Positions 1 to 8,847 of a DNA stretch of 64,000 bases are shown here, piece after piece. Below the pieces are notes generated by a model, which made no database searches, was not told where the DNA came from, and was given only the letters and a program-made list of their open reading frames with translations. Origin of the DNA: JBAVOR01 sp049692255. Its GTDB lineage: Bacteria; Babelota; Babeliae; Babelales; JACPOV01. The position numbers were made by a program, and so were the translations under genes. Each line of letters opens with the position of its first letter. Within the stretch, counting starts at the first letter, position 1. The stretch covers positions 9,625 to 73,624 of the forward strand of contig JBAVOR010000004.1 in NCBI GenBank assembly GCA_049692255.1. Direction: 5' to 3'.

Positions 1-72
1 CGCGCTAAAAAGCGCCTATTAGCCTATTAATAGTGTAATAGCATAGCAGAAAATTAAAGCAGTGAGTATAGA

Positions 73-927
73 CTAATCTGTAATAGAGTTTCTGCACAAG
101 GGGCAGGTATTATTATCTGAAAGCCAGAGCGTAAGACAGTTCGCATGAAATCGGTGATTGCAGTGAGTCTGTGCATCGAGCTCGCCAACTTCGAAGCAGA
201 TGGGGCATTCTTCAGCGGCGCGGCCATTCTGCGATAGACTGTGCATCGAGTCTTTTTGTGCTATCTCCGAACACGTTTTGATGATGCAGTCTAGCTGCCG
301 TTCTAAGCCATCCAATAACGATAAACGATTGATACCGTTAGGGTATGGATATATCGGTTCCTGAATTGTTTTTTCACGTTCTTTAATATAAGCAATAGCA
401 TCTTCCTTAAGTTGGCGATTTTTTTGCCATGTCCAAACGTATGTATATGCGGTATTAAGCGCAGCAATGCCAGTGGGTAATAACAATGCTTCAGGGTATT
501 GTTCTGCTAATGAAACCCAGCAAGAGCCGATTGCTGCTCCAATGAGCGGGGATAATAGGGTGCCGAGTAATGCGTGTTTCCGTTCATGATTATAGCGAAA
601 TGGCCTGTTGCTGATCTCGCCTATTGTTTGTTCTGGCACCGCACGCAACGCATTCACTTTTGCTTGCAATTGCTCAATGATAAAAGGTGAACTTTTTCCT
701 TTGAATTCTTGCTTATGCAATAAGGGTACTATTAATCCATTAAAGTTCTGAATAAATTGGTCGGCTATTATTGCTTCTTTTGGAGCTATAGTACAATGCG
801 CTTTCCCTTGCAAATATTCGACAATTCCTTGAAAGCCTGCATTGATTTGCTGAAATTGCGTTGTTTGCATAGCAGAAAGCGGTGCGGTGATAATAGCTAT
901 AACGAAGATGCGTATAATTGTTTTCAT
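73..927 (-). CDS. Exported RING-H2 finger protein (putative E3 ubiquitin ligase-like effector)
   Basis: A 284-aa protein. An N-terminal signal peptide (about residues 1-20, ending LSAM) precedes a helical region. A hydrophobic hairpin follows at about 119-160, and a RING-H2 domain sits at the extreme C-terminus. The zinc ligands are all visible: C241, C244, C256, H258, H261, C264, C275 and C278, with the typical CPICFE and CPLCRN ends. RING-H2 domains recruit E2 enzymes in eukaryotic ubiquitination. Bacteria lack that pathway, so an exported RING protein suggests action on a host; that role is inference. The gene is 3' of a longer RING paralogue and starts about 20 bp after its stop, so the two probably form one transcript. 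Both share the N-terminal motif ADQFI-x2-FN, which points to tandem duplication. The Shine-Dalgarno sequence is weak. Confidence 0.85.
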   Translation of the reverse strand: MKTIIRIFVIAIITAPLSAMQTTQFQQINAGFQGIVEYLQGKAHCTIAPKEAIIADQFIQNFNGLIVPLLHKQEFKGKSSPFIIEQLQAKVNALRAVPEQTIGEISNRPFRYNHERKHALLGTLLSPLIGAAIGSCWVSLAEQYPEALLLPTGIAALNTAYTYVWTWQKNRQLKEDAIAYIKEREKTIQEPIYPYPNGINRLSLLDGLERQLDCIIKTCSEIAQKDSMHSLSQNGRAAEECPICFEVGELDAQTHCNHRFHANCLTLWLSDNNTCPLCRNSITD

Positions 928-947
928 GGAAGTCTCACAAGGGCGTG

Positions 948-2375
948 TTATTCAAAGTATTCTTTATGCAGAACAAAAAATTTTTGTCTACAAATAGGAC
1001 AGTTTTTTTCTTCCTGTTCAATGGTGGCTATGCAGCCTGTATGATAACAATGCATGCAACTAAGCCTAACGGGCAGCACTTGCGATTCAGTCCAATTCTC
1101 GTTCTCGGGGTCTTCTCCTAGTGCGCTCTGGCAAATGGGGCAGTTGTCTGTTAACTCAATTGGTGCATTCGCTATCATGGCGCTCTTAGGTGGAAAAAAT
1201 TTCTCTCGATCTTCTTTTGATGGCACTACAGTTTTGAACCAAACTATCTTTTCCCCTTTGTCTAATAGCGTGTTTCTTAATAGTGTGTGAACATACAGTG
1301 TACCAAGCGGATTCATTGTATCTGTTTGTATAGGCTTATTGCAAAATGTCGTTAACCATTGACGAAGCTGTGGAGCATCATTTGCCTGCGTAAATACCGA
1401 TATCGCGTGCATATTTTCTATATGGCCCAGATTTTTTTTGAAACTATCCAATGAAATATTCTTTTTAACCGCGCTATAGCGTTGCATCCAATCTTTCTTG
1501 TATTGATAGTCCTTATGCCAATGCCAGAGCGCGCCCGAAAATGCTCCCGCTATACACAGCGTCATCATATACGATGGGTATTTTTCTGTTATTGCGCGTG
1601 GCAATAGGCCTGCCAATCCTACGGTGCCACAGATAATTCCAGCTGTTTGCCAAATCTGAGCGTATGTGAGCAGAGGGTTGTCAGATTCGTCCTGTTCATT
1701 GGCGTTGTTGCGATGCATCGACGGACCTGTTCTTTGAAGAGCAGCTGCTAAGACATTCGCTATTCCGCTCATTACAAGCGCTCGTACTGGCCACTCTTCG
1801 TATTCTAATGCGGCCTTTACAAAGGTATTGTGTGATGCAAGAATTCCTGCCATGCTCGTCATCGATAGAAATCCACTGGAAGCAAGCAGCAATTGGCTTT
1901 TTTTTCTATTAGTTTGGTTATAGCTCGTATGTTTGTGCACTGGGTTGTTGAGCAATTTGTTGAGATTTTTAACTTCTTTTTTGAGATCTGCGATTTCATC
2001 GAATATTACATCTTGCATAAATTCAGGCGTATATATAATCGGCGCAACAGTTGTATTAAAATAATTGATAAATTGGTCCGCTTCAATTTTGCTATTGGCC
2101 ATCTCAATGGTTTTTTGCCCACCCAAAAACTGATTTATTCCGACAATCCCTTCTTTGAATATTTTAATAGGTGAAGGAGCCCGTTGCAGTAGTCGGTATT
2201 GTGGCGCACCAGAAAACAGCGGCCTCAGTATAAATAAAGGCGTTACTGTGTCTGCTAGCGATCTTGTATCGCCTATTGGGTCTTCGTGTTGGGGCAGTTG
2301 ATTCTCTCTTTCTGAACTCATCAGTAAGCCAGAGCTCAAATAAAGAAGAATGCAGAATATTCGACAATTACGCAC
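948..2375 (-). CDS. Exported/membrane RING-H2 finger protein, paralogue of its downstream neighbour
   Basis: About 475 aa from a GTG start, chosen because AAGGG lies 6 bases upstream and the signal peptide (MRNCRIFCILLYLSS) then starts at residue 1. A TTG 27 bases upstream is also in frame. The N-terminal part resembles the downstream gene (ADQFINYFN). The middle has several hydrophobic segments, for example around the sequences LLLASSGFLSMTS and IICGTVGLAGLLP, so the protein is likely membrane-anchored. The C-terminal RING-H2 reads CPIC, then SCMHCYHTGC, then CPICRQ, which gives a complete C3H2C3 ligand set. The last residues follow the ring directly, as in the paralogue. A host-directed ubiquitin-ligase role is inference from the domain and the export signal. 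First gene of a two-gene minus-strand operon. Confidence 0.83.
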   Translation of the reverse strand: MRNCRIFCILLYLSSGLLMSSERENQLPQHEDPIGDTRSLADTVTPLFILRPLFSGAPQYRLLQRAPSPIKIFKEGIVGINQFLGGQKTIEMANSKIEADQFINYFNTTVAPIIYTPEFMQDVIFDEIADLKKEVKNLNKLLNNPVHKHTSYNQTNRKKSQLLLASSGFLSMTSMAGILASHNTFVKAALEYEEWPVRALVMSGIANVLAAALQRTGPSMHRNNANEQDESDNPLLTYAQIWQTAGIICGTVGLAGLLPRAITEKYPSYMMTLCIAGAFSGALWHWHKDYQYKKDWMQRYSAVKKNISLDSFKKNLGHIENMHAISVFTQANDAPQLRQWLTTFCNKPIQTDTMNPLGTLYVHTLLRNTLLDKGEKIVWFKTVVPSKEDREKFFPPKSAMIANAPIELTDNCPICQSALGEDPENENWTESQVLPVRLSCMHCYHTGCIATIEQEEKNCPICRQKFFVLHKEYFE

Positions 2376-2568
2376 GGATTTCCCTTGAATAGTAAATTGC
2401 AATTTTTTATATAATTGTTGCTGCTATAAGCATAGCAATACTATATATTTCACGATTAAATAGCAATTAGGTATGCATTCGAAGCTATAATTTTTCCTGT
2501 TTTTATTCCTTTGAGCCCCCTGCTATTGGTATACTAATAATAGAAAACTATTTTTTAACGGAAGATGT

Positions 2569-3555
2569 ATGAAACGACACTACAACGTACTCGCTATTTT
2601 TATGCTATTGTGTTTGGGGCTCAGATCGAGTGATGATCAACTGGTTGCGCAACAACTATATGCCGGCAACATACGCAGTCACTGTAAGTTGCACCTCAAG
2701 CTTGGTCAAGCAAAGGCGGTATTTAGTAAAACGTTGCGCTTTATTGCGAGCGAACAAGCCCTGTTTAATGCAGATCGATTCTTAGGGCTCAATCTAGTAC
2801 CAACCACTATTATTAAAGAAGAAACAGATGCTGATAACACTAAAGAAATCTGTTCTTGTCATGTTTGGATTGAGCAAGATAGTACCCCCATTTGTAGCTC
2901 AACACAGCTCAAGAAAACAGTAACCCCTACCGAATGGTCTGGAATGAACATCTTTTATTTTTTGTTTGGCCAATATGACCGCCACTTTGGCAATATTATT
3001 ATTGAAAAGGACACCAAAAAGCTTTATCTGATAGACAATGAAGCGGTTACTAATCAACAGCATGTGAGCGCCTATAGCCCCGACAAAAAACTTTCATGTG
3101 CATGGGTGGGAAATATTGGTAGCTACACCGCACAGATTCCCGTAGAGCATGCTAATAGCGAAACGTTTATTGCACTGCTCGCGTGCCAGCAGCCCCCTGA
3201 AACCATTAAAAAAGCGTTTCCCAGCGTCGACGAATGGACAAATCACGATATCGACAATGGCTATTGCCGGGTCTGGCAAGATAAATTATGGCGTCAATTA
3301 TACGCATCGGATGAATATTATTATATGGATGCCCCATTTGCTAGCTCTATTGCAAGCGATCTCTTGCATAAACTGCACAGTTTAACTGCTACAGATATCG
3401 AAGAGTTCTGGCCGCCGCTGCCAGAGGGAATGAGTGAAAAGGCGCAGCAAGAATATGCGCAATGTATCACTGATTTTGTTGCACGTACGCTGGAGCGACG
3501 CGATATGATAATTTCTTATTTTAAGCAACATCCTGAAGGGGTCCAAGAAGATTGA
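2569..3555 (+). CDS. Exported atypical kinase-like protein (PI3/4-kinase / FAM20-type signature)
   Basis: A 328-aa protein with a signal peptide (about residues 1-20). The core resembles atypical kinases of the PI3/4-kinase, FAM20/four-jointed and actin-fragmin-kinase type. A candidate ATP-binding lysine (K54) lies in AVFSKTLRF. A helix with the pattern ALFNADRFLGLNLVPTT (66-80) resembles the family's 'AxxxLDrlLGl-vPpT' region. The catalytic-loop-like GQYDRHFGN (134-142) has D137 and N142, and the metal-binding IDNEA has D156. Spacing between the two Asp residues is as expected for these families. The C-terminal half is not recognised. Because it is exported, its substrate could be a host protein or lipid; that is inference. 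A TATACT box at 2530-2535 is a possible promoter element. The call rests on motif reading only. Confidence 0.6.
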   Translation: MKRHYNVLAIFMLLCLGLRSSDDQLVAQQLYAGNIRSHCKLHLKLGQAKAVFSKTLRFIASEQALFNADRFLGLNLVPTTIIKEETDADNTKEICSCHVWIEQDSTPICSSTQLKKTVTPTEWSGMNIFYFLFGQYDRHFGNIIIEKDTKKLYLIDNEAVTNQQHVSAYSPDKKLSCAWVGNIGSYTAQIPVEHANSETFIALLACQQPPETIKKAFPSVDEWTNHDIDNGYCRVWQDKLWRQLYASDEYYYMDAPFASSIASDLLHKLHSLTATDIEEFWPPLPEGMSEKAQQEYAQCITDFVARTLERRDMIISYFKQHPEGVQED

Positions 3556-3571
3556 ACTGGTATCTATTCTT

Positions 3572-3600
3572 TTGTCTTTCTTGAGCCAAAGCCGTATACT
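3572..3600 (+). promoter_or_regulatory. Candidate sigma-70 promoter for alaS
   Basis: TTGTCT (3572-3577) and TATACT (3595-3600) are separated by 17 bases, about 50 bases before the alaS start. The -10 is near consensus and the -35 matches four of six positions. It lies in the short gap after the kinase-like gene, so alaS probably has its own promoter. Confidence 0.5.
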
Positions 3601-3649
3601 AGCATCATATATCCATTTTTCGTTTCCTCCAGTTGCGGGAATATAAATC

Positions 3650-6247
3650 ATGAAATCTATCGATCTTCGCCATAAGTTTTTTAGTTTTTTTAATACACAT
3701 GGTCATACTACCGTTGCGAGCTCATCATTAGTGCCAGCACAAGACCCTACCCTCCTTTTTACCAATGCGGGCATGAATCAGTTTAAAGATGTTTTCTTGG
3801 GCACCGAAAAGCGCAGTTATACCCGAGCCGTTTCAATTCAAAAATGTATGCGTGCTGGTGGTAAACATAACGACTTAGATAACGTTGGTTTTACCAGCCG
3901 CCATTTAACTTTTTTTGAAATGATGGGTAACTTTTCGTTTGGTGACTATTTTAAAAAAGAAGCGATCCGTTTTGCTTGGGACTTCTTGACTCAAGAGATT
4001 GGTCTTGATGCGAACAAATTATACGCCACCGTGTTTGAACGGGATGACGAAGCGTATGATATCTGGTTTACCCAAATTAATGTGCCTAAAGAGCGAATTT
4101 CTCGTCTTGGTGCCAAAGATAATTTTTGGCAGATGGGTGATGTAGGCCCTTGCGGTCCGTGCACTGAAATTTATGTTGATCGAGGCGTTGCATTTGGTTG
4201 TGGCAATGAATCGTGCGCGCCTGGGTGCGCCTGCGACCGGTTTATGGAAATATGGAACCTTGTATTTATGCAATTTAATCGTCAACCAGATGGTACCGAC
4301 TTGCCCCTCGCCCAAACCGGTGTAGACACGGGTATGGGCCTGGAGCGCTTGTGCGTGGTGATGCAGCAAAAAAACTCTGTGTTTGAAACAGATCTGTTCG
4401 CACCTATTTTGCAAGCAATTGAAAAAATAACGGGCATCCAGTACGCACATGCTGATACGCAAACGCAGGCAGCATGTAATGTGCTTGCCGACCATGTGCG
4501 CGCTACTACTTTCTTAATTACCGATGGCATTACTCCGGCAAATGATGGGCGCGGGTATGTATTGCGTAAAATTATTCGTCGCGCTGCACTCTTTGCGCAG
4601 AAGCTGAATGCGCCCGATATATTGCCTAATTTGGTAGAAGCCGTGGCTCAATGCATGAGTGCCGTATACCCTGAACTGACGGTCAACCAAAAAGCGGTTA
4701 AACATATTTTGCTGGCAGAAGTGCAGAAATTCAGCACCAGTTTGGTGCAAGGGCAGCAGATGGTGCAAGAATATATGCGCACTGCATCAAACAAAACAGT
4801 CACCGGTGCACAAGCATTTAAGCTGTACGACACCTATGGGTTTCCACTCGAATTGACTCAATTGATTGCGCAAGAACAAGGCTTTACTGTTGATACCACC
4901 AGTTTCGAAGAGCATATGTATCAACAGCGTTTGCAGTCGGGCAGTAAAATGGGCAAGGCCGCGGCAACGGTTGAGCTACCTGAAGCAATTTCCACCGAAT
5001 TTACCGGCTTTGAGCAACTAGAAACACGTACCGTTATTAGCGCGCTGATTGTGGGTAATACACTGGTGCAGGAGTTGCCTGCGGGGGTTGAAGGGCTTGT
5101 TATTACCAAGCAATCACCGTTTTATGTAGAAAAGGGTGGTCAGGTAAGCGATGAAGGCACCTTGACGCTCGGTCATATTCAAACACCTATTTTAGGGCTT
5201 GAGCGTATTAATCAAGCCATTGCGGTGAAAATAGTAACACCCATTGCGCTGACTGTAGGCCAAGAAGTAGTATGTACCGTAAACAAACAGTTCAGGCTTG
5301 ATGTGATGAACAACCATACTGCTACTCATCTATTGCAAGCAGCGCTCATCGCATTGCTTGGCAAAGAGGTAAAGCAGTCTGGTTCTTTGGTACACCCCGA
5401 TTATTTGCGTTTCGATTTTACCTATCACGCGCCACTTACTGCCTCACAAATTCATGCGGTTGAAGAGCTGGTCAATAGTAAGATTCGTGAAAATATACCG
5501 CTTTCGATATTTACCACCACCTACAAAAAAGCGGTTGAACATGGGGTAATTGCTATTTTTGGTGAAAAATATAATCCAGAAAATGTGCGTGTTATCGATG
5601 TTCCTCAATTTTCGAAAGAGTTGTGCGGCGGAACTCACGTGCGTGCAACGGGTGATATTGGCGCTTTTAAAATTGTGGAAGAGATTGCTTTATCGACAGG
5701 GCAACGGCGTATTGTGGCGGTCACCGGACGTGGAGCAGATGCGTTGTTTGGCCAAACATTTACCTTAGCAAAAAAATTGAGCCATGAATTTAAAGCACCG
5801 TTTGCAGACATTATTCCTGCATTGGAAAAACAAAAAGAACAGATTAAGCAGCTGCAAACAACTATTAAAAAGCTGAAAAAAGAAAACTGGCACTTTCAAT
5901 TACCAAGCTGGCAAACAAGCATGCAGCGCATTGCACATATCCCTTGCAATGTTCTTGCCATTGCTGATGCGTCGGGTGATGAGTTGCGTGAAATTGTACA
6001 GTTACTGCAACACAATGTACCGGGCCTTTATTTTGTGTATAACATCAATGCACATAATCAGTTAAACTTTATAGCTTCTTTGCATGATTCAGTGGGACAT
6101 GCAGAAATAATCACCAGCCTTGCCGCTGCATTAACCAAACAGGGCATTCGTTCTGGCGGTAAAAAAGGCACTCTTCAAGGAGGGGGCCCTGCATTGGCGC
6201 ATGACGCTATTGTGGCACTTGTGACCAGCACAATACAAGAGAGATAA
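3650..6247 (+). CDS. alaS: Alanine--tRNA ligase
   Basis: 865 aa, the normal length for bacterial AlaRS. It charges tRNA-Ala with alanine and should also recognise the G3-U70 pair seen in the tmRNA of this window. The class II catalytic domain starts at the N-terminus (FTNAGMNQFKDVFLG; the motif-2-like QKCMRAGGKHND). The editing domain carries the zinc/active-site pairs HTATH and CGGTHV. The C-terminal C-Ala domain ends with the glycine-rich GGGPALAHDAI. The ATG start gives the standard N-terminus (KSIDLRHKFFSFF). Flanking genes are unrelated and the downstream neighbour is convergent. No truncation or missing motif is seen. Confidence 0.97.
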   Translation: MKSIDLRHKFFSFFNTHGHTTVASSSLVPAQDPTLLFTNAGMNQFKDVFLGTEKRSYTRAVSIQKCMRAGGKHNDLDNVGFTSRHLTFFEMMGNFSFGDYFKKEAIRFAWDFLTQEIGLDANKLYATVFERDDEAYDIWFTQINVPKERISRLGAKDNFWQMGDVGPCGPCTEIYVDRGVAFGCGNESCAPGCACDRFMEIWNLVFMQFNRQPDGTDLPLAQTGVDTGMGLERLCVVMQQKNSVFETDLFAPILQAIEKITGIQYAHADTQTQAACNVLADHVRATTFLITDGITPANDGRGYVLRKIIRRAALFAQKLNAPDILPNLVEAVAQCMSAVYPELTVNQKAVKHILLAEVQKFSTSLVQGQQMVQEYMRTASNKTVTGAQAFKLYDTYGFPLELTQLIAQEQGFTVDTTSFEEHMYQQRLQSGSKMGKAAATVELPEAISTEFTGFEQLETRTVISALIVGNTLVQELPAGVEGLVITKQSPFYVEKGGQVSDEGTLTLGHIQTPILGLERINQAIAVKIVTPIALTVGQEVVCTVNKQFRLDVMNNHTATHLLQAALIALLGKEVKQSGSLVHPDYLRFDFTYHAPLTASQIHAVEELVNSKIRENIPLSIFTTTYKKAVEHGVIAIFGEKYNPENVRVIDVPQFSKELCGGTHVRATGDIGAFKIVEEIALSTGQRRIVAVTGRGADALFGQTFTLAKKLSHEFKAPFADIIPALEKQKEQIKQLQTTIKKLKKENWHFQLPSWQTSMQRIAHIPCNVLAIADASGDELREIVQLLQHNVPGLYFVYNINAHNQLNFIASLHDSVGHAEIITSLAAALTKQGIRSGGKKGTLQGGGPALAHDAIVALVTSTIQER

Positions 6248-6372
6248 ATGCCTATGTTCAAAAACACAGGCAAAAAGCGCACGTTAAATGCTGCAAAAAT
6301 CAGAACAAGGGGCTTTGTATTCGATCGCGATGAAGCAAACGAACGATAGAGCTTTTTTTGATACTAATGTAC

Positions 6373-8067
6373 TTATACTATAACCAACGGTTGTCCGATA
6401 CCTACAATACCGCTTGCGATTACCGCGCTTACGGTAATGCCATTAAATGCATTGCCTTTGCAGCTACCACAGAACATAAATCGCAATGGTGCTGTAGCGG
6501 GTATTACTTCCAGTACAATACCATTTTGTGCAATGATATATTGTGTAGTTGCTGGGTTAATGCTGGGTGTGAATGTTGCTTGAAGCACACATTCGGTTTT
6601 ATTTAAAAATTCATTTTTAGTTACGGTGCCGGTAAAGCTATTGGGCGGCTGAGGACCAGCAGTAATCAAGATTGGGTCTGCTGCGATATTGACGTTTCCA
6701 TCTTGATATACAGAAACTACTTGTATTGTATGAGTACCAAGCATATTTACCGTACCAGCAATTGACCAGTTATTTGGATCTGTATGCGAACCTCCTTGCA
6801 AGACACCGTCAATAAATAAAAACACAAGCGAGGGATCTTGTGCTTGGCCAGAGAAGGTGATGGGTTTTCCTACAGATAAGGGCGTTTTAGCTGTAGGTGA
6901 ATTAATCTGTGTTGTAACGAATGCTGGACTACTTAAATAACGAACAATAAACGCATTCTGCAGAGTAGAATCGGCACCAACTGCCACAATATTACCATCG
7001 GGCTGCAATGCGAGGGCAGCTACGCCACCAGCAGCGGGTGCTTGCACTACGCCTGAAGACCCGAATGATATATCGACAATACCATTAGTATTGTAACGCG
7101 CTAATTGAAAAGTATTTTCACTAGAAGGTACGCTACCAACAACTGCTTTTCCATCTGCTTGCAAAATGAGAGTCGTATTGACTAAAGTGCCAACAGTATT
7201 GTTAAATCCATTGGGATGATTATATGAAATAGTATCAAGTATGCCGCTTGTCGTAAATCGAGCAATAAGACAATTGCTATTTGCATCGATGCCACTAGCG
7301 ATTATTTTGCCGTCCGCTTGGATAGCGAGAGATTGCGGACTCACTACGACAGGGCCTACTGCCAAACCAGTATTATTCTCGCCAAAACTAGTGTCTAAAG
7401 TACCATTTGGGTTATATCGAAATAAGTTCATAGCAATAGGGCTTCCGCCTCTATTGGCACTTAACCCAACAATTTTACCATCGCTTTGAATAGTGATCCC
7501 CACTACTCCTCCTTCCATACTTGGGGTGGTATCAAAAATAGTATCGAGCGTTAGGTCTTGTTTAAGCCGAAAGATGCGTCCAGTGTCATGGCCACTTGCT
7601 CCAACAATAATTTTGCCATCAGCTTGTTGCAGCATAGTCAACAGAGGAGTATCGCTGAACAATGAAGGATTTAGTTCAGTATCAAATATTCCAGTTTCGG
7701 TATATCGTATAAGAAATGCCCCGTTTGAGTTAGTATAATACCCGCAAGCAACTATTTTTCCGTCTGATTGGATAATAATGCGGGTAATAACAGACAGAGA
7801 TAATGGTATTGTAACGGGAGAAAAACTTTCATCAAGTGAACCGGTTGGATTGAGACGTATTATAGTGCCCGTATTGCTTGAACCTTGAGTAGCTAACACA
7901 ATTTTGCCATCTGTTTGTATGGCTACAGCTATCGCTGGACCAAAATTAGCAATAGTGCTTTGTCCGGTACCGCTGCCAAATGAAAGATCTAAAGTGCCAT
8001 CTTGCTGATTAGATAATGCAGAGCTAGTGACAACTAAGAAGATGCATAAAAGTAAACGTTGTTGCAT
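6373..8067 (-). CDS. Exported DUF5122 (delta-60 repeat) beta-propeller protein
   Basis: 564 aa with a signal peptide (MQQRLLLCIFLVVTSSALS). Residues about 24-375 consist of repeated units with the core QxDGKIVxxG and LDxSFG, for example AIQTDGKIVLA, IIQSDGKIVACG and ALQPDGNIVAVG. This is the signature of the DUF5122/delta-60 repeat, which is predicted to form beta-propeller blades. The remaining 190 residues are Thr/Pro-rich with beta-strand character and resemble Ig-like or adhesin-type domains (ITFSGQAQDPSLVFLFIDG). Such proteins are usually cell-surface or secreted. The function is unknown. The gene is convergent with alaS and has a good Shine-Dalgarno sequence (GGAGGGTC) before the ATG. 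Repeat number and domain borders are approximate. Confidence 0.8.
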   Translation of the reverse strand: MQQRLLLCIFLVVTSSALSNQQDGTLDLSFGSGTGQSTIANFGPAIAVAIQTDGKIVLATQGSSNTGTIIRLNPTGSLDESFSPVTIPLSLSVITRIIIQSDGKIVACGYYTNSNGAFLIRYTETGIFDTELNPSLFSDTPLLTMLQQADGKIIVGASGHDTGRIFRLKQDLTLDTIFDTTPSMEGGVVGITIQSDGKIVGLSANRGGSPIAMNLFRYNPNGTLDTSFGENNTGLAVGPVVVSPQSLAIQADGKIIASGIDANSNCLIARFTTSGILDTISYNHPNGFNNTVGTLVNTTLILQADGKAVVGSVPSSENTFQLARYNTNGIVDISFGSSGVVQAPAAGGVAALALQPDGNIVAVGADSTLQNAFIVRYLSSPAFVTTQINSPTAKTPLSVGKPITFSGQAQDPSLVFLFIDGVLQGGSHTDPNNWSIAGTVNMLGTHTIQVVSVYQDGNVNIAADPILITAGPQPPNSFTGTVTKNEFLNKTECVLQATFTPSINPATTQYIIAQNGIVLEVIPATAPLRFMFCGSCKGNAFNGITVSAVIASGIVGIGQPLVIV

Positions 8068-8142
8068 TATAAGACCCTCCTTGCTTTTAAACTCACTGAA
8101 TTGAATATATGTTACTCGAGTTTAATTAGTCAACAGTAACGA

Positions 8143-8676
8143 CTACAGTATTGTTTCAAGGAGTGTAACTGCCTGATTTGCAGCAGTTATAAGTTCTATA
8201 CTGGTTTGCGTAAACCGTTGCAAAACATAGTCGCCGATTACGGTGCCATCAGTTGGCCTGCCGATGCCGAATGAAAGGCGAGGGAAATCTTTGCCGATAA
8301 CATCGATTATCGAACGTAATCCATTGTGCCCCCGTGCACTCCCACCCATGCGTAATTTTGCTTTGCCGAATGACAGTTCAAGTTCGTCATGAATAACCAA
8401 AATTTCGCCGGCAGTAATTCCTTTTTTAAGTAACCAAGGTATTACTTTACCAGAATCGTTCATAAATGTTTGTGGCTTAATGCACCACAGAGTACGTTCT
8501 TCGAACGGAATACTTGCCACCAGCATAGTATCTTTAGTTGACCAGCTTGCGTTGTGAGCTTCAACAAATTGGTCGAGGATCATAAATCCAATATTATGGC
8601 GAGTATCATCAAAGCGGGCCCCGGGGTTACCGAGGCCTATCAATGCTTTTGGTTTCTGTATTAATAGAGATTGCAT
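8143..8676 (-). CDS. pth: Peptidyl-tRNA hydrolase
   Basis: 177 aa from the internal ATG (MQSLLIQKPKALIGLGNPG). A 20-residue upstream extension is open but reads through repeat-derived sequence and is unlikely to be translated. The enzyme releases peptides from prematurely dropped peptidyl-tRNAs. Family motifs are clear: GLGNPGARFDDTRHNIGF with the catalytic His in RHN, then KPQTFMNDSG, then IHDELELSFGKAKLRMGGSARGHNG split over the expected spacing, then FGIGRP. The family length is about 180-195 aa. The Shine-Dalgarno sequence is GGGAG, 9 bases before the start. The 5' leader overlaps a palindromic repeat at 8696-8749, which could affect leader structure. Confidence 0.95.
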   Translation of the reverse strand: MQSLLIQKPKALIGLGNPGARFDDTRHNIGFMILDQFVEAHNASWSTKDTMLVASIPFEERTLWCIKPQTFMNDSGKVIPWLLKKGITAGEILVIHDELELSFGKAKLRMGGSARGHNGLRSIIDVIGKDFPRLSFGIGRPTDGTVIGDYVLQRFTQTSIELITAANQAVTLLETIL

Positions 8677-8695
8677 AATTTTGCTCCCACCCGCA

Positions 8696-8833
8696 CCCTT
8701 CGATACACCTAACTTCGCTGTAAGCTCGTTAGGCACTCAGGGCGAGCGCAATAAAGAATTTTATATATTTCAGCAAATATAAAGCGCTCATCCCGAGTGA
8801 TTGCAGAGCAATCGTATCGAGGGACATGAGCGC
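8696..8833. repeat. Dispersed palindromic repeat, A-type plus B-type copies
   Basis: Two units lie upstream of pth. The A-type (8696-8749) has CCCTTCGATAC at one end and CACTCAGGGCGAGCGC at the other, around a diverged inner hairpin (CCTAAC/GTTAGG). The B-type (8784-8833) is a 50-base palindrome with GCGCTCAT and ATGAGCGC ends. It is almost the exact reverse complement of 13112-13161. No coding role is seen. Confidence 0.75.
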
Positions 8834-8847
8834 CTAGAAAACTAACT

